A stretch of 52,741 nt of DNA from Chloromonas sp. AAM2 (lineage: Eukaryota > Chlorophyta > Chlorophyceae > Chlamydomonadales > Chlamydomonadaceae), in assembly GCA_004335635.1 (NCBI GenBank), contig QAXH01004107.1, positions 1,038-53,778 on the forward strand, given 5' to 3'. Shown one piece after another: positions 24,272-37,015 of the stretch. The position numbers were made by a program, and so were the translations under genes. Positions within the stretch are counted from its first letter, which is position 1, and each line of letters starts with the position of its first letter. Under the pieces are notes generated by a model, which saw only the letters and a list, made by a program, of their open reading frames with translations, did not search any database and was not told the DNA's origin.

Positions 24272-27200
24272 ATGGCCTCATCGGGAGAGCGTGTACAGTG
24301 TCACGCGTGCAACTCTAATGCTGCTGCGCCGGTGACAACCGGCGAGCTGAGGTGTCCAATTTGTAATAGTGAATTCGTCGAGCGGATCACATCGCCTGCC
24401 CCCTCTGTAAGTTAGATCAGATGCAGACCATGGCCGTCCTATCAACTCGCAGTTGATGGTATGGTAGGCAGATCCAAGACCAGCATTCGAGGCAGCATGG
24501 GCGGCTAGCAGCAGGCTACAGAGGCTCACCGCACCTTGAGAATGCGCGTATAGCTGCTTGAAAACCCCAGCAGCCTCAAAGGGCCTCCATGTTGCCTGCA
24601 GCACGTGCTCAGCACCACCTAGCTCTCAAGCCCATGATGCTGTTCTTGCAGGTGCCGCAAACTCCTTCTACTGGCGGAATGCCTCCCATCTTTCCTATGA
24701 TGGGCCAGCCCCAGCATATCCATAGGAACATGCGCAGGCCTGATGGCAGCAGCGTCGAGCTGCACATCACAACAGGCACTACCATGATGCCGGCAGGAAC
24801 TGGCCACATACCCTTGACCATGATGCCGGGTATGGCCATGGGGCCCACGTGGCCTGCAGGGCCTGGGGGTGGCCACACGCAAGCTGTCATGTTCTCCATG
24901 CCGCTGGATGTGGCCATGGATGGTGGCTTTGGCGGGTAAGCCACATGCAGGACATGCATACATGTGACAGCTGCATGCATGCACCTTGCGCAGGCATGGC
25001 ATGCTCTCTTGTAGTCTAGATAACGTTTTCTGAGGTCGTCCTTCCCTTGGCAACGCACAAAGACGCGCAAATTCCACTTGTCGTTTGCTTGTCACAGTGT
25101 CATCGTTTCACCACTCCGTAAGCGTCCTTGTGCTGATTCTTTTGGTTTTTGCAGGATTTTTGGTGGGCTTGGCATGGGTGACGGTGCAGGCAACGGAGGC
25201 ACAGACAATTTTGACGCCATGCTCACGCGCATCCTTAATGCCTACCAGCCGCCCTCCCGGCCCACATCCGCCGCAGTGCTGGAGTCCCTGCCTCGCCTCA
25301 AGGTGCAGCCACCAGCTAAAGCTGAAGGCAAGGCAGGCGTACAGCCGCCAGAGCCACAAAGTGAAGCAAGCACCAGCACCAGCACCAGTACCACGAGCAC
25401 CACCAGCGCCAGCGCCAGCAGTACGCTGCCCGCGGCTGCTGGTCCTGCACCTGCTGCATCCGCGCCAGCGGCGCCTGCTGGGTTTGCCACGTGCCGTGCG
25501 GGCGAGCCATGCAGCGTGTGCCACGACCACTTCAGTGAGCATGAGGAGGTGGTTGAGCTGCCCTGCAGCCACTGCTTCCACGAGGAGTGCCTCATGCCCT
25601 GGCTGCAGGAGGTGGGCGGGGTCGTGGGAACCTGGGGTTGGGAGGCATGAGGGCGGAAGAGGTTGATAGACTGGAGCAGGAGCTCTGGCTGCAGAGCACG
25701 GGATGGGAGTTTATGTGAGGAGGACGTAGACACGGGTGGGACGTGACAGCCGCAGTCAGGAGGCAAGGGATGAGGAATCAGGGTCAGCAGGACTTGTGTA
25801 GTCACAGGGTGGGGTGGGGGTCAGCAGGAGCTCATGGAAGAGGTTGATGGGCTGGACAGGAGCGTGGCACCCAGAGGCTAGGCTGTTCAAACTGGCCTCT
25901 GAACGTGTTCCACCAAGGGTGGAGAGGGAGTGGTCATGCACAAGGAGCAAAGACGGAAAAGGCAGCAGTACATGTGCGTCAAAACCCTTGGTTGCAACGT
26001 CATGTTGATGCAGGCTTCACGCCATCATGGCATGGGCACTGATCTCATTCCATTGCTTGTGTACTCGACGCTTGCCGGCATGCCACATGGCACACAATTC
26101 TTCCCTTGCCTGCCATGTCTGCAGCACAACACCTGCCCCATGTGCCGCTACAAGCTCCACGAGGAGAATCCGGACGAACACAACACTTCTTCTCCTCACC
26201 TCCCCCGGCCCCTGCTACCACTGGGGACGGACCACAACTGGGGCCACTCTCCAAGGACCCGTTTGCCTAATCGCACCTTTGCCGAGTCCATTGCGTTCGG
26301 AGGTATGCCTGTCTGGGGCCAGGCGCCCCGCGAGCATTCCATTGCTTGGCCTGCCGCTCCGTCAGAGGGGCGCGTGCCATGGTCCAGCGGCCGCCCCCAC
26401 GAGGAGGACAGCGAAGATCTGCCGGCCCGCATCCGGCGGCGCCTCGATCTGCCCCTGTTGGCGCGCCGCGTGGGTGGCCCTGGCACCAGGGCAGGCAGTG
26501 GTAGCGCCTACGCAGCGGCTACAGGCGTCCTGGACGGCTGGCCAGGGGCACACAGCGGGAGGGGCGAGGGTGCAAACAGGGGCCGGACGCGGGGTGTGAG
26601 GGTGGCTGAGAGGCGTGGGTTGTATAGCACGCCTGCCTACACTACACCACGCTTCGCCATGCCCGAGTCGGCCACAGCGCGTAGCGCGCAACAACGCGAC
26701 ACCAGCACCAGCACCACCCAGGCTCCTGCGCCCGCTGCTTCCGCTGCCGCCCTGCCTGCTCCTGTAGCTGCTGCCGAACGCATAGCTGCCGCAGCCATCA
26801 GCAGTCCAGCCGTCCGTCAGGAGGTTGCCTCCTCCCTACCATCCCTCCGCTCCGACTCCGGTGACTCAGACAACGACTCAAAAACGGACTATGAAGACAT
26901 GCACGACTATGATGATGACGATGAAGTAGATGACGATGAGGATGATTATGATGAGGACGAAGATGATGAGGACGATGATGAGATGACATCCTCTGAGAGT
27001 GAAGACAGGAGCGGGGCAGGTCGGGCACCCGCACATGCAGCGGCTGGGTTGCCATGGGGTCTTGGGCCGGGCTCTGCCATCCACATTCCGCTGGCATCGC
27101 ATGCGGGCTTGACCACGCAGCTTGTGCATGACCAGGTAGACTACGAGCCATTGCCCATGTGGCCGCGGGAGCATGAGCGCATCACGCTCACCAGCCGCAT

Positions 27201-29556
27201 CATGGCGCCCCATAGGGTATCGGCAGGCACCTCGGGAGCTCGTGCAGGCATCGCTGCCTTGGACCCCACCCTGCCCGCCACACAGTCAGCAGCAGCTCGG
27301 AGACAAGCAGCTGCGACAGCAGCAGCAGCCCGCTCAGCCCGCACAGCTGCAGCAGCAGCAGCCAGCACCCGTCCGGACAGCCGCAGGGGCAGTACTAGTT
27401 CTGCTAATCCAACGCAGTCACCCTGGGCCGCGGCCTTTGCAGCCAGCATGCCCACGCTAGTCTCCACCATTCCTGGTGCGCCATCCAGCAGAGGTGGCGC
27501 AACTCGCCCCGTGTCTGGCGCTGCAACGGCCACTGCAAGCAACCCCAGGGCCAGAGTGTCATCTCGGTCCCCAGGCACTGCTTCAGGAGGTCCTGCACAC
27601 CAGGGACCCAACGTCAGCCGGTTAGCCACTGCGTCCGGCCCCTGGCAGGTGCCCATGCCGCCATCTGGCACTGCACATGTGTCCAGCGGGCCCGACCAGC
27701 GTGTTGAATTGCCACCCACTGCCACCCCTGGACCCCAGTTGGTTCTCAGCAGCAGCATCGAACGCATGGGTTCAAACGGACACCTTCCCAGAGGTCATGT
27801 GGACTCCATGTTTTTACAGGATTTGACGCACGGCATCAGCAGGGCATCAGCAGGGAATGGGACAGACAGCACGACTGGGCGGCCGGCTGCGGCAGATAGG
27901 AGCAACAGCGGTAGCAGCATGCTTGCACGCGGCTTCTTGGGCCGGCCTGCATCCCAGAGCGGCACTGCCCAGGCCTCACGAACAACGTCTGCCAACGCCA
28001 CCAGCAACAGCAGCTCGCCTGCCCGTGCGGCCTCAGTTCCCGCACCAGAGCCTGTTGCACAGAACCAGCCTACAACCACCAGGCGCTCCACTGCGTCCCC
28101 TACGCCACCTCTTACAACCAGCCCATCTCAGGGCAGTGCCCTGGCACGAGGCTTCCTTGCCCCCAGGCCACTTTCTGCCAACACCACTTCCTCTGCTTCA
28201 CCTAACGCAGGTAAAGCGTCAGTCAGCAAGGCCAAGCCAACAGGGTCTGCTTCGCAAAGCGCGGGGGCTACTGGAACGCGCGATGCAGCCCTTGGGGCAC
28301 AGCGGGCTGAGCGGTCGCAGAGTGCTGGCTCCTCTGTTTCTCTTGCATCCAGCATAGTCGGCTGCTACAGCAGCAACGGCGATGGCGGCAGCATAGCAGG
28401 GACACAGGCACCGGCCACGACCACACATGTCGGGGAACAGACAGTGGCAAGTGCAACAGGGAATACGGTTGTGTCCGAAGGGCGTGCCGCAGCCGCCCCG
28501 CTGCCAGCCCCGGGCCTCTTCTCCCCGCCCGGCCTGACCATCCCCATCACCCTCCCAGCCAGCGCCGTACAGCACACCATCCGCATGCTCCAGCGGGCGG
28601 CATCAGGCGAGGAACTCGAGTCAGCAGTGTATGATGCGGTTCAGAACATGGCAGCGACTGCCCGGCGCAGCAGTTCTGGGGCCAATGCGGCAGACGGTTC
28701 TGCCAACAACAACACCAGCAGCAGCCATCACTCAGATGATGGTGATCCGTCACCTCTTCCGCTGCTGCTGAACTCGCTGACCGCCCTGTCACGATACCCC
28801 CGGTCAAGCGCAGGCGAGACAGCGGAGCAAAGAGCAGCTGCAGCAGCGTTAGCAGCTGCTCTACCAGCAGCCGCTTCTGTGGCACCGCTTGCTGCTGCCG
28901 GCAGCCCCACATTGTCCAGACGGATGCCGCTGCCGGCTCCAGCCACACCGGCTGGCGGTGATTCTGGCCCAGAGGCAGCACATGGCTTGCAGCGGGGTGC
29001 GGTTGGCTCTGCTCCACCGCCTTCAAGTATCGTGAACCACTGGGTGGGTAGTGAAGAGGAGGACCATGGCAGGAGAGCAGTGCGTGGCGGTGACGGCCTG
29101 TTCCCGCCCAGCACCGGGCAACAGGAGGGTGTGGTGCGGGACGCATCTGCTGCTGCATGCACAGGGAATGGTGACGCGCAGGCATCGCCCACGGATCAGG
29201 CCAGCGGCTTGCCGCCGGAGGGCTCCGAGGGCCGACACAGGGCGCGCCGGGTCACCAGTGGTAGCGGTGCACGCGTCCGTGTGGTGATGCCGGGTGGCAC
29301 GCGCCGCTCGCACCAGCGTCCAGATCCTATTGGAGTTGCCACGCCCTTCATGGTGCCTAGCCCTCCCGGCCATGATGCTGCAGCGGCCCGCACAGGCACT
29401 AGTGCTGACGTTGGGGCGGGTGTGCCAAGGGGCGCAAGGCGAGGCGGTGGTGGCAGCCCAGCGGGGTTTGTGGGTGGGGTTGTGACTGCTCCCGTGCGGT
29501 GGCTAGGGTCCATGTTTCGTGGCCGCAGGTCCGGTGATGCTGCCGAGGGGCCATGA
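24272..29556 (+). CDS. RING-H2 E3 ubiquitin ligase, BCA2/RNF126 type, long disordered tail
   Basis: Transfers ubiquitin from an E2 to substrates. Exons 24272-24406, 24652-24935, 25155-25611 and 26125-29556 join in phase (1435 residues). The N-terminal zinc finger is CHAC...CPIC (residues about 10-32), as in RNF115/RNF126. The second exon is Met/Pro/Gly-rich with PMMGQPQHIHRNM. The RING-H2 spans residues 259-299: CSVC, PCSHCFHEEC, MPWLQE|HNTCPMC, split by an intron between LQE and HNT. Relatives are usually about 300-500 residues. Here a single 3.4-kb exon adds about 1130 residues rich in Ala, Ser, Thr, Gly and Pro. The tail contains an acidic block (residues about 534-585, 26851-27003), two LARGFL motifs (residues about 892 and 965), and a C-terminal VGGVVTAPVRWLGSMFRGRR. 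All zinc ligands are present, so the ligase core should be active. The tail's role is unknown; I see no intron signal that would remove it. Confidence 0.92.
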
Positions 29557-30971
29557 CTCAACCAGCAAGGTTGATGCTGTCGGTACCATGCAAGCAGGCA
29601 GGCGCTAAAGCACGCACACACGCGTGCATCAGGTGTGGCAGCAAGCAACCGAACGTGTGGAGGCGTGTACTGGCCTGCTGTCACAAAACAACACTTGGAA
29701 AAGGGCACTGATGTGAGCAGCACATGTGGTTGCTGCACTGAAAAGCTCGGCAAGCAGGCATGGCTGGCTACCAACCCATGCGTTCTGCTTCAGATGTTGG
29801 TGTTAGTGTTGGTTGGTACAGTAGCTGTGTGCGTCTTGCCATTGCCAAGGCGTGAGACAAGACGGTTTGCCAGGCAAGAAGGGTTGCTAGGAGGTCCCAC
29901 AAATAACGGTTGCAATTCATAACTACTGCTGTGTGCGCCAGTGTGGCAACGTTTATTCTATTCTTTTCATGTGTTGGCGAGCTGTTATGTTGTGGTGGCC
30001 AATCGCCAATCACTTCAGCAGCAGCTTAACAAATTGAGAGACAACGAACACTGAACCACATGCATGTTTGACAGGAATAAATCTATGATAAGACCATGTG
30101 CCTGGCCTGGTGCGGCTTCACGCGCTGCTTTGGTTGCAAACCTTACTACTGCCATTTAAACCATGGCAGCCTTCTTCTCTGCTTCTCTAGATGTGATGGT
30201 ATGGTTTGTCCTGTGTGCCTGCCAACTGCGGACTGTACTCGTACTTTGTTACGCAGACCACTGTTCATATCGGTCATATGGCTCGTAGTGCAGTTCGCCA
30301 AGGGCACATCACCAGCACCTTGTCGGACTCGATGACCGTGTTTAGGCGATGGGCGATGGTGATGATGGTGCGCTTCTCGAACACGCGTTTGATGACGCGC
30401 TGCACAACAGCGCAGTCAGTCGAGATTTAGAACACCATGCCGCGCCTGCCACATAGCTGGACTGGGCGTTGAGGTGTTGCCGTAACAACCACTATTCCCA
30501 TCCGGCCTTCTGGAAGCCGGGACTGCAATGATGGGCATTTGGTAGTGCATCTGCATCCTCGCATAGGTCTCTGAGTGGACGGTCAAGCCTACAAAACGTA
30601 GAGAAGTTACAATTCTGCAGGTACTTTGCCTTCAAAAGACCAGACATCCGTGTGCCTGGCGCTTCTGACAAAGTCCGACAGGTCACAAGAGTGGTTGTTG
30701 CACAAGACTTGAACCACGCCTGCGAACGTGTGTTCCGCAGCTCGGCAGCATGATTCCATGACTCCGATTACAGCAAAGTGCGACCTTCAGCCACATCATC
30801 AACATCCACAGAAAACTGGGAACGCACGAATCGACGTTCCTGCAGTTAGGACTTCACCTGATTGCGTAATTGATGACAAACTCGCGACACTTTTAGTAAT
30901 TACTTGCCCTTGACGCGAGGCCATTACAATTACATTGTTCATAGTTTCCTTGGTCATTGTTAAACTGTGTC
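29557..30971. other. Intergenic with one ABC exon relic
   Basis: This holds the 3' region of the ligase gene and the promoter of the bZIP-like gene at 30972. Apart from the relic at 30307-30426, I see no coding signal. Confidence 0.5.
30307..30426 (-). pseudogene. Orphan exon fragment of an ABC transporter (ABCC-like) nucleotide-binding domain
   Basis: On the minus strand the frame reads VQRVIKRVFEKRTIITIAHR then LNTVIESDKVLVM. This matches the end of an ABC nucleotide-binding domain, including the H-loop IAHRL and the D-K-(V/I)-LV strand. A TAA stop lies directly upstream at 30429-30427. A TTGTGCAG acceptor inside the segment would allow it to be an exon, but no Walker A, Walker B or signature exon is found on either side before the next genes. 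I infer a stranded exon from a lost or transposed ABC transporter gene. Confidence 0.68.
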
Positions 30972-33900
30972 ATGGATATGGATACGTGGCAGGGATCTGC
31001 GGTCGAGGTTTTAGACTCGCTATTTTACGAAAACCCTGCAGGTGAGCACTGGCATCCTGGCCCATGAGTGCATGATGTTCTGGATGATACGCACGCTCCA
31101 AGGCATGATACCCTTGCAGCATGGTAGCATCGTGCATGCATGTCCTTACAAGGAGCGTTGTTGGCATGCAGGCGACCTGCAATCCTTGTGGCTTTCATGG
31201 CAAGCCCCAGAGTCGCCTGCACTTAATCCCGCGCCAGCCAGTCAATTAGCTTCCCGCTTAATTACCACCCAAGCCCCCATCATGCAGCGTGACAGCAGGG
31301 AACTGAGCAGTGGCTCTGGCTCAGCAGTGCAGGTGGGTGTGCTCACGGAAGGAAAGCGTGCATGTCACGCTGTCCGGCTGGGCAATGGTGTGGGAAAGGC
31401 GCATTGTTGTCCCTTGAGCCATACTAAGTGACCTGCATGTTCACTAGGCCTGCCCAAAGTGTGTGTGGTCAATAAGCAACAAATTATTAGTCACTACAGT
31501 TTTCGTTCCGGTCAACTACTAATGTGACATACATGTTAAAACACTGTCTGGTCAGGCAGCCCTTGACCAGGTTGCTTCTGGGGTGGGTCGTCTGCAACTG
31601 GTAGCACACCCACTTGGATTCAAGACAACTATGAATGGCTTGTGTGACCGACATGCAGCGTTCAATTGATGACCGCATGCAAAGCGCCCCTTCTTCCTCC
31701 ACCCTGCCCTGCCACTCGAGCAGCGGCCCTCTGCCTTGGGGCCACAATGCACCACTACCAAGGCTTCAAACAGTACCAGACGGTGGCTGGCAGAGCCTGC
31801 TGAGCCACGCGCTAGATGACCCTCCGCCCGCTGCACTTGCAGTGGTGCCCGCCAGCAAGAGGGGCAGGAAACCGACACCGGGGGGAACAACCAAGTGGGT
31901 GGCATGTGGAAGGACAGCAAACCTCACTCAACCAGTCACAACAGACATCAAGTTTGCAGTGGATTGCATTGGGTGAGCAGCAGGATGCTTACCAGTGAGC
32001 AGCAACTTGTGCATGCGATTCTGAGCATGCCCAGTTACCCACCTGTGGGCTGCGCCTAGGCTGTGCTCAGATACAAGCACTTGCTCTCACATGCACGGCA
32101 GCAACAGTTCAAAGATCCAATTGCTGTACTGCATGCATACAAGGGCTGCAGTACCACACAAATTAACGGCTTCTCTTGATCTGACTTGTCTGGCTTTACA
32201 ATCCCAATCATTTGCAGGCCCTGATGCTAGTGCTGTCCTGACTGAACAGCAGTCACATCTTTGCACTGTGTTGCCGCAGGCGTGTGCGGGACCAGAAGCG
32301 TGAGAACAACATTCTGATCAGGCAATTGGAGCAGGACTTGGCAAACAAACTCAACCTAGTGAGTGGGTACTGACAGAGGCACACTGTCCGTGTGTGGCAG
32401 CTTGGACTGTTTTCCAGCCCCAGAAGCTGTGTTCGGTGTACTGGGGGATCTGGGTGGCGCACAGGTGACACAGAGACCCACACTTGTCAAGTCCTGGTGG
32501 TCCGGACTGCTGTTCTGCATTCATTGATGCGCTTGCTCTGCCGTCTGTATGGAAAAACATGGATTGGTTTTAATCACAGCTCAACCAAAAACGGCAAATG
32601 GGAAGCACTACTGTCTGACCTGAACAACTAGGCCATGGACGGGTTGTGTGTCCATTGATACTGTAGAAGTCACCGGGTGTCAAACTTGAGTGGACTTGAT
32701 GTTCAGTTGAGACGAACAACGATAGATAATCTTTCACGCCCCTTGCAAGGAACGAAAGTGCTGCTGTCGTGAACGGTTGTGCTGTTGTGCTATTGTCATC
32801 CAAGTGTATTGGTCCATGTGAATTACGGTCAGTGTTTCCACTCAACTCAAATGGGTTGTGCTGGCGATGACGGTTGCTGCCCGTGTGCTTCAAAAGAGTT
32901 GTATTTGCACTGTACTGCACAGATGAAGGAACTCAAGGACACGAATTGTGAGCTCAAGCGCCAGGAGAGGCTGCTCAAGGTGAGGCCATGGTTTGACTGA
33001 CAGCAGTTGTTGTGCCCCCCTCCCACACAATCAGCTGTGCTTGGCCCTGTCGCACACGCCAGAAACCCTCGGAGGCGTGAACAGTATGTGTTTGGCTACA
33101 CTGTTGATGTGACTGCACTGGAGGCAGTTCATTGGACGAGGACATGTCCCTCCACAACACAGTGATGGCCACAGTGAGTTGTAGCGGAGTTGGCTTTCCC
33201 ATACAGTGCTGCGACAATGATTTGCTGGCAGTGATTTTCGTGTTGTGAGTTTGGAGCAATTGAATTTGTGCACTTTGTCTCTGGGCATGCACAGATGCTA
33301 GTGGGTGGGCTTGCGGCGTTATACTGCTTGTGTTGGATGCTGCTGTCCTTGGAAACAATGCCTCCATGGTGAGAGGTCATTGTGGTGACCTGGCTTGCTG
33401 CGCCATGGTGTTTGCAGCTGTCCGTCGACACCAGTGAGCACAACATGACACGCCTGGCAGACCCAAAGCTGGACACCAACCTAAAGGAAATGCTGCAGGT
33501 GTGGGGTACGAAGACTGAACATGGGTTTGGCTGTGTGTAGAGACACGGAAGCGCCCTGCAGAGCCTGTGTGTGTCCTTATGACAGCCTTCTGCCTGAATC
33601 TTGTGCTGTTACTGTTATCCCACCTTGCCCACCACAATGCTGTTTGTCGCCTTCGGGTCGTCCACGAGCCGGCCTCATCTAAACTTTCACTGGCTTCATT
33701 CATATTTCCGCTCCCTGATTACTTCATGCCCGCTTTTACAGTCTTTCCGTGGTGCTTACAACCGCCCCACCGCTGAGAAAGTTTTGCGGACGATAGCGCA
33801 CATCAGCACCCCAAAGTAAGTCCTTCATCTGGCATGGTCCCGTCTGCACTCCTGATGATGTGGTAGGACAAAGGGCAGCTGCACACGAAGTGCACGGTGC

Positions 33901-36900
33901 TGTGCTGCTTGGCAGGGTTGTTGTTAGATGCTCAGCACTTTGATCTGCTGTTGGATGGCCGTGGCTGTCGTGAACTCGCATACTCTTACGTTACGTCAGC
34001 GTTATCAAGGGATCCGCGTCAATCTTGATCACAAAGTCATACCACTGCCTGGGGTTGGAGGCATAGGCTTGCAGCAATCATTCATGTCCTGTCATACTAA
34101 CACATCGGCTTCATATCTATGTTTGTCTCCTCCCTCTGGTGAACATGCATGGTTTTCACAACTGGGCCTGTCAGTGCAGACTTGGACATGCTTCAGGGTT
34201 GCTTTGGTGTGGAATGGCACGATCACAAACGCTTGATGCCTATCAAATACGTATCAGAAAACGTATCGCATCTCGATACGGATACGCCATAGCACAACCC
34301 TATCCATATAAGATTTGGTGTGGAATGGCATACCTATATTCTCACTGCTGCATGTGCAGGGACTTGACCTTCGAGGTTTTCTGCAGCTGTTGGAACGCGC
34401 TTGTGATGGAGATGTGCGACAGCCTCATGTCTGACTCCACCGCCACCACAGCAGAGGCAAAGCAGGAGGCAGAAAGACACCTACAGTTGGTGAGGCACAA
34501 AAGAAGGGCGCATCACAGGCAACTGAACTGAACAAAATCCCGTGTTAGTAGATGCTCGAGCATACGTAGCACTTGCAAATCGATTGTTCATGTCACGCTC
34601 GCCTGTCTGTGACTTGTGACATGCAGATTAACCACAAGGCCATCGACTTTGTGATGGCTGTGTGTGTGCATGACGCGTCACTCATCGGGCGTGCAGTTCA
34701 CAGAAACCTAGTCACTGGTGGGTCAGCAAGGTTTGGCCTTGCAACAGGGTTGTGTTGAGGCTGCTTGGGGGTTTTGCAGCGTAGGGCATTGGAACAGTTA
34801 GAATTGACCAGTTCAGGTGCAACTCGACATGCCTGGTTGCCCGTCAACGGTAGCCTGTGCCTGGCTGTTGCCGTCAAGGTGCTCTATTTGTGCACTTACA
34901 GCCCCACGGTTTCCTTAGGTTGGTATTTCGCGAGCAACGCTGTGTACACAATGTAACACTAATGATGGTGATTTAGTGTTTTCACTAGCCTTGCTCTGCA
35001 AATACACCTTCCAACTACAGTGGTTGGTCGCTGTGACGCCATTCTCTTCTGTGTGTTGTTTCTAATGTTGCTTGTCATCAGCTACAAGCAGGTGAAAACC
35101 AGTATGATTGTTGCTTCCGGTTGTGTTGCTTGAGCAGGAGAGTACATGCCCGAGCTGAACACTGACTTTTGGATCGGTGTGGTGGACAAGATTGATCTGT
35201 CAGAGGACCAAATAAAGGACCTGGTGGGTTGCGATGAGGGACATTGGAAGCAATGGCAGCGCTACTTGTTTAGTCATATAGAGTGACTCTGAGGGCTGTG
35301 GCATCCACACAGAGTTTGAGGATACCCATGACATGGTGCAACGTGTGCTTAAACCCTTTTGTCCTTCAGGTGGGTGCATACGACTTGTTTGATCGCGGCA
35401 TGAAGCGGAACCTCAAGGAACGACAGGCTATCAAGGACGAGTTGGCACAAGCGATGACGGAGTGAGTACAAAAGGGTGGGATTTCGGCAGGGGGAAAGTA
35501 CGCTGGTGTAATCTTTGCCATCACGTGTATGTGTTGGTAGGCACACGCCGCCTGGGACTGGTGTGGGTGTATTGAGCAATCAATGGTCATGATCAGTAAG
35601 GGGTAGAACTGGCAGACTGTTTTAGAAAGGGGTTGAATGGATCACAGGTGAGGGCAGACTGCAATGCAGTGGAAGGAACGAGCGTCGGAGGATACGAACA
35701 GTTCGGGAAGGCAGCAGCGATGCGCTATTCAACAGCACTGGTCTTTGAGGTCTTTCAGGTGACCTACATTTGTTTGTGCCTACCTTCACTTCTGAAATGA
35801 GTCGATGCTGCTTTTCACTTGCGTAGTATTTGTCACAGGCTGAAGCCCGCCAGCCATGCCCACCTGAAGCACACACCTGAACCTACTGTGTTTGCAGCAG
35901 CATGCATGAAGCTAAGAATGGAAAAGCCGCCACACCGGCCCCGTCCTTGCACAGTTGTAGTTGGCAACAGCACGTACAGGCAGTGCATGTGGTAGTGGGT
36001 GCCTGCTTTGCGCAGCAACACCCCCATGCCCACGCCTGGCACAGTGTACGCAAACATAGTGATGCTGTGTTGCGTCCTGCAGGCAGGAGCAGTGTCAGAA
36101 GCTCCGGCTGCAGTTGCGCGTGCGGCAGGTGAGACAGTAGGCAGTGCAATGGCTGTGGGAAAGTGATGATGATTGCTAAAGTGTGCAAACAGCTATACCT
36201 GCCAGGCAACCTTCAAAGCAGAGAAATTGCATGAGAATAACCTAAGGGACTTTGCAGTCCCCACAGTCTAAACGACTGAAAATGCCTGCCCAGGAGAAAA
36301 TTTGGAAGGGATTTACGAGCTCATACAGAGGAAGCCGAAGCCGCAGAGAACGTTCGAACCTTACAGGCTGACCTAGTGTCTGCCTTGCAACAGAAGCCTT
36401 GGGTATCAAACATCCTTTGCTGTTGCAACCACACCAGCATATCATACTTAGGCATTTGGTCCAATCATGGAGAGTACCGCCCCTGCCGTGTGCCATACTT
36501 ACCGTGCTTGATCACTTGGTTTCCTGCTATGCAGGCTTCGGAGTGCTTAAGTGCCAATCTCATGCGCTCTAACACGCTGCACCAGATACTCAGCTTTCTG
36601 GCGCTGCGCATCATCAACCCTAGGCAGACGGCACAGATGTGTATGCATGCGTGAGTGTAGTGGGATTGGGCAGGACAGTTTTGGTTTGGCGTGTCGCACT
36701 CCCCATGTGGAAAAAGACACAAAGGATCAGTGTAGTGGTGTAGCTGTCGTCCTATGATTGCCATTTGAGCACGGGCATAGTATTTGTAGGGCTCTTGAAG
36801 TCAAGCTTGTGAAGGCTAGCATATCTGCAAGCGCTTGGCACAATATCGAGCAACACGTTGCATGGGCAGATTGCATAATCCGTTGCAGTACTGCGTGTCC

Positions 36901-37015
36901 GCACCATGCATGCAGGTCCCCCACTTTCCTGGCCCCCTATCAGATTGTGGTGGCTGCGTATCACAAGGCAGTGGCCCAAGGGCTGGTATCCGCACCAGGG
37001 CCACAAACTTGCTGA
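30972..37015 (+). CDS. bZIP-like coiled-coil protein, copy 1
   Basis: Exons: 30972-31041, 31172-31332, 31659-31894, 32280-32358, 32923-32979, 33418-33498, 33742-33815, 34360-34489, 34627-34717, 35138-35223, 35370-35461, 36083-36128, 36535-36650, 36916-37015; in phase, 472 residues. Start MDMDTWQGSAVEVL. A basic segment, SKRGRKPTPGGTTK, leads through RVRDQKRENN into a leucine zipper (QLEQDLANKLNL|MKELKD, residues about 156-201, Leu roughly every seven). The second half is helical: EVFCSCWNALVMEMCDSL, LSEDQIKDL, NLKERQAIKDEL, ALRIINPRQTAQM. A basic block, zipper and C-terminal helical region with an 'xPRQ-AQ' motif recall algal and TGA-type bZIP regulators. The invariant bZIP Asn is not seen, so DNA binding is uncertain. 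A further coding-like patch (about 36310-36400, EEAEAAENVRTLQADL) does not fit in phase and was left out. Its paralog lies tail-to-tail at 41504-47563. Confidence 0.82.
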
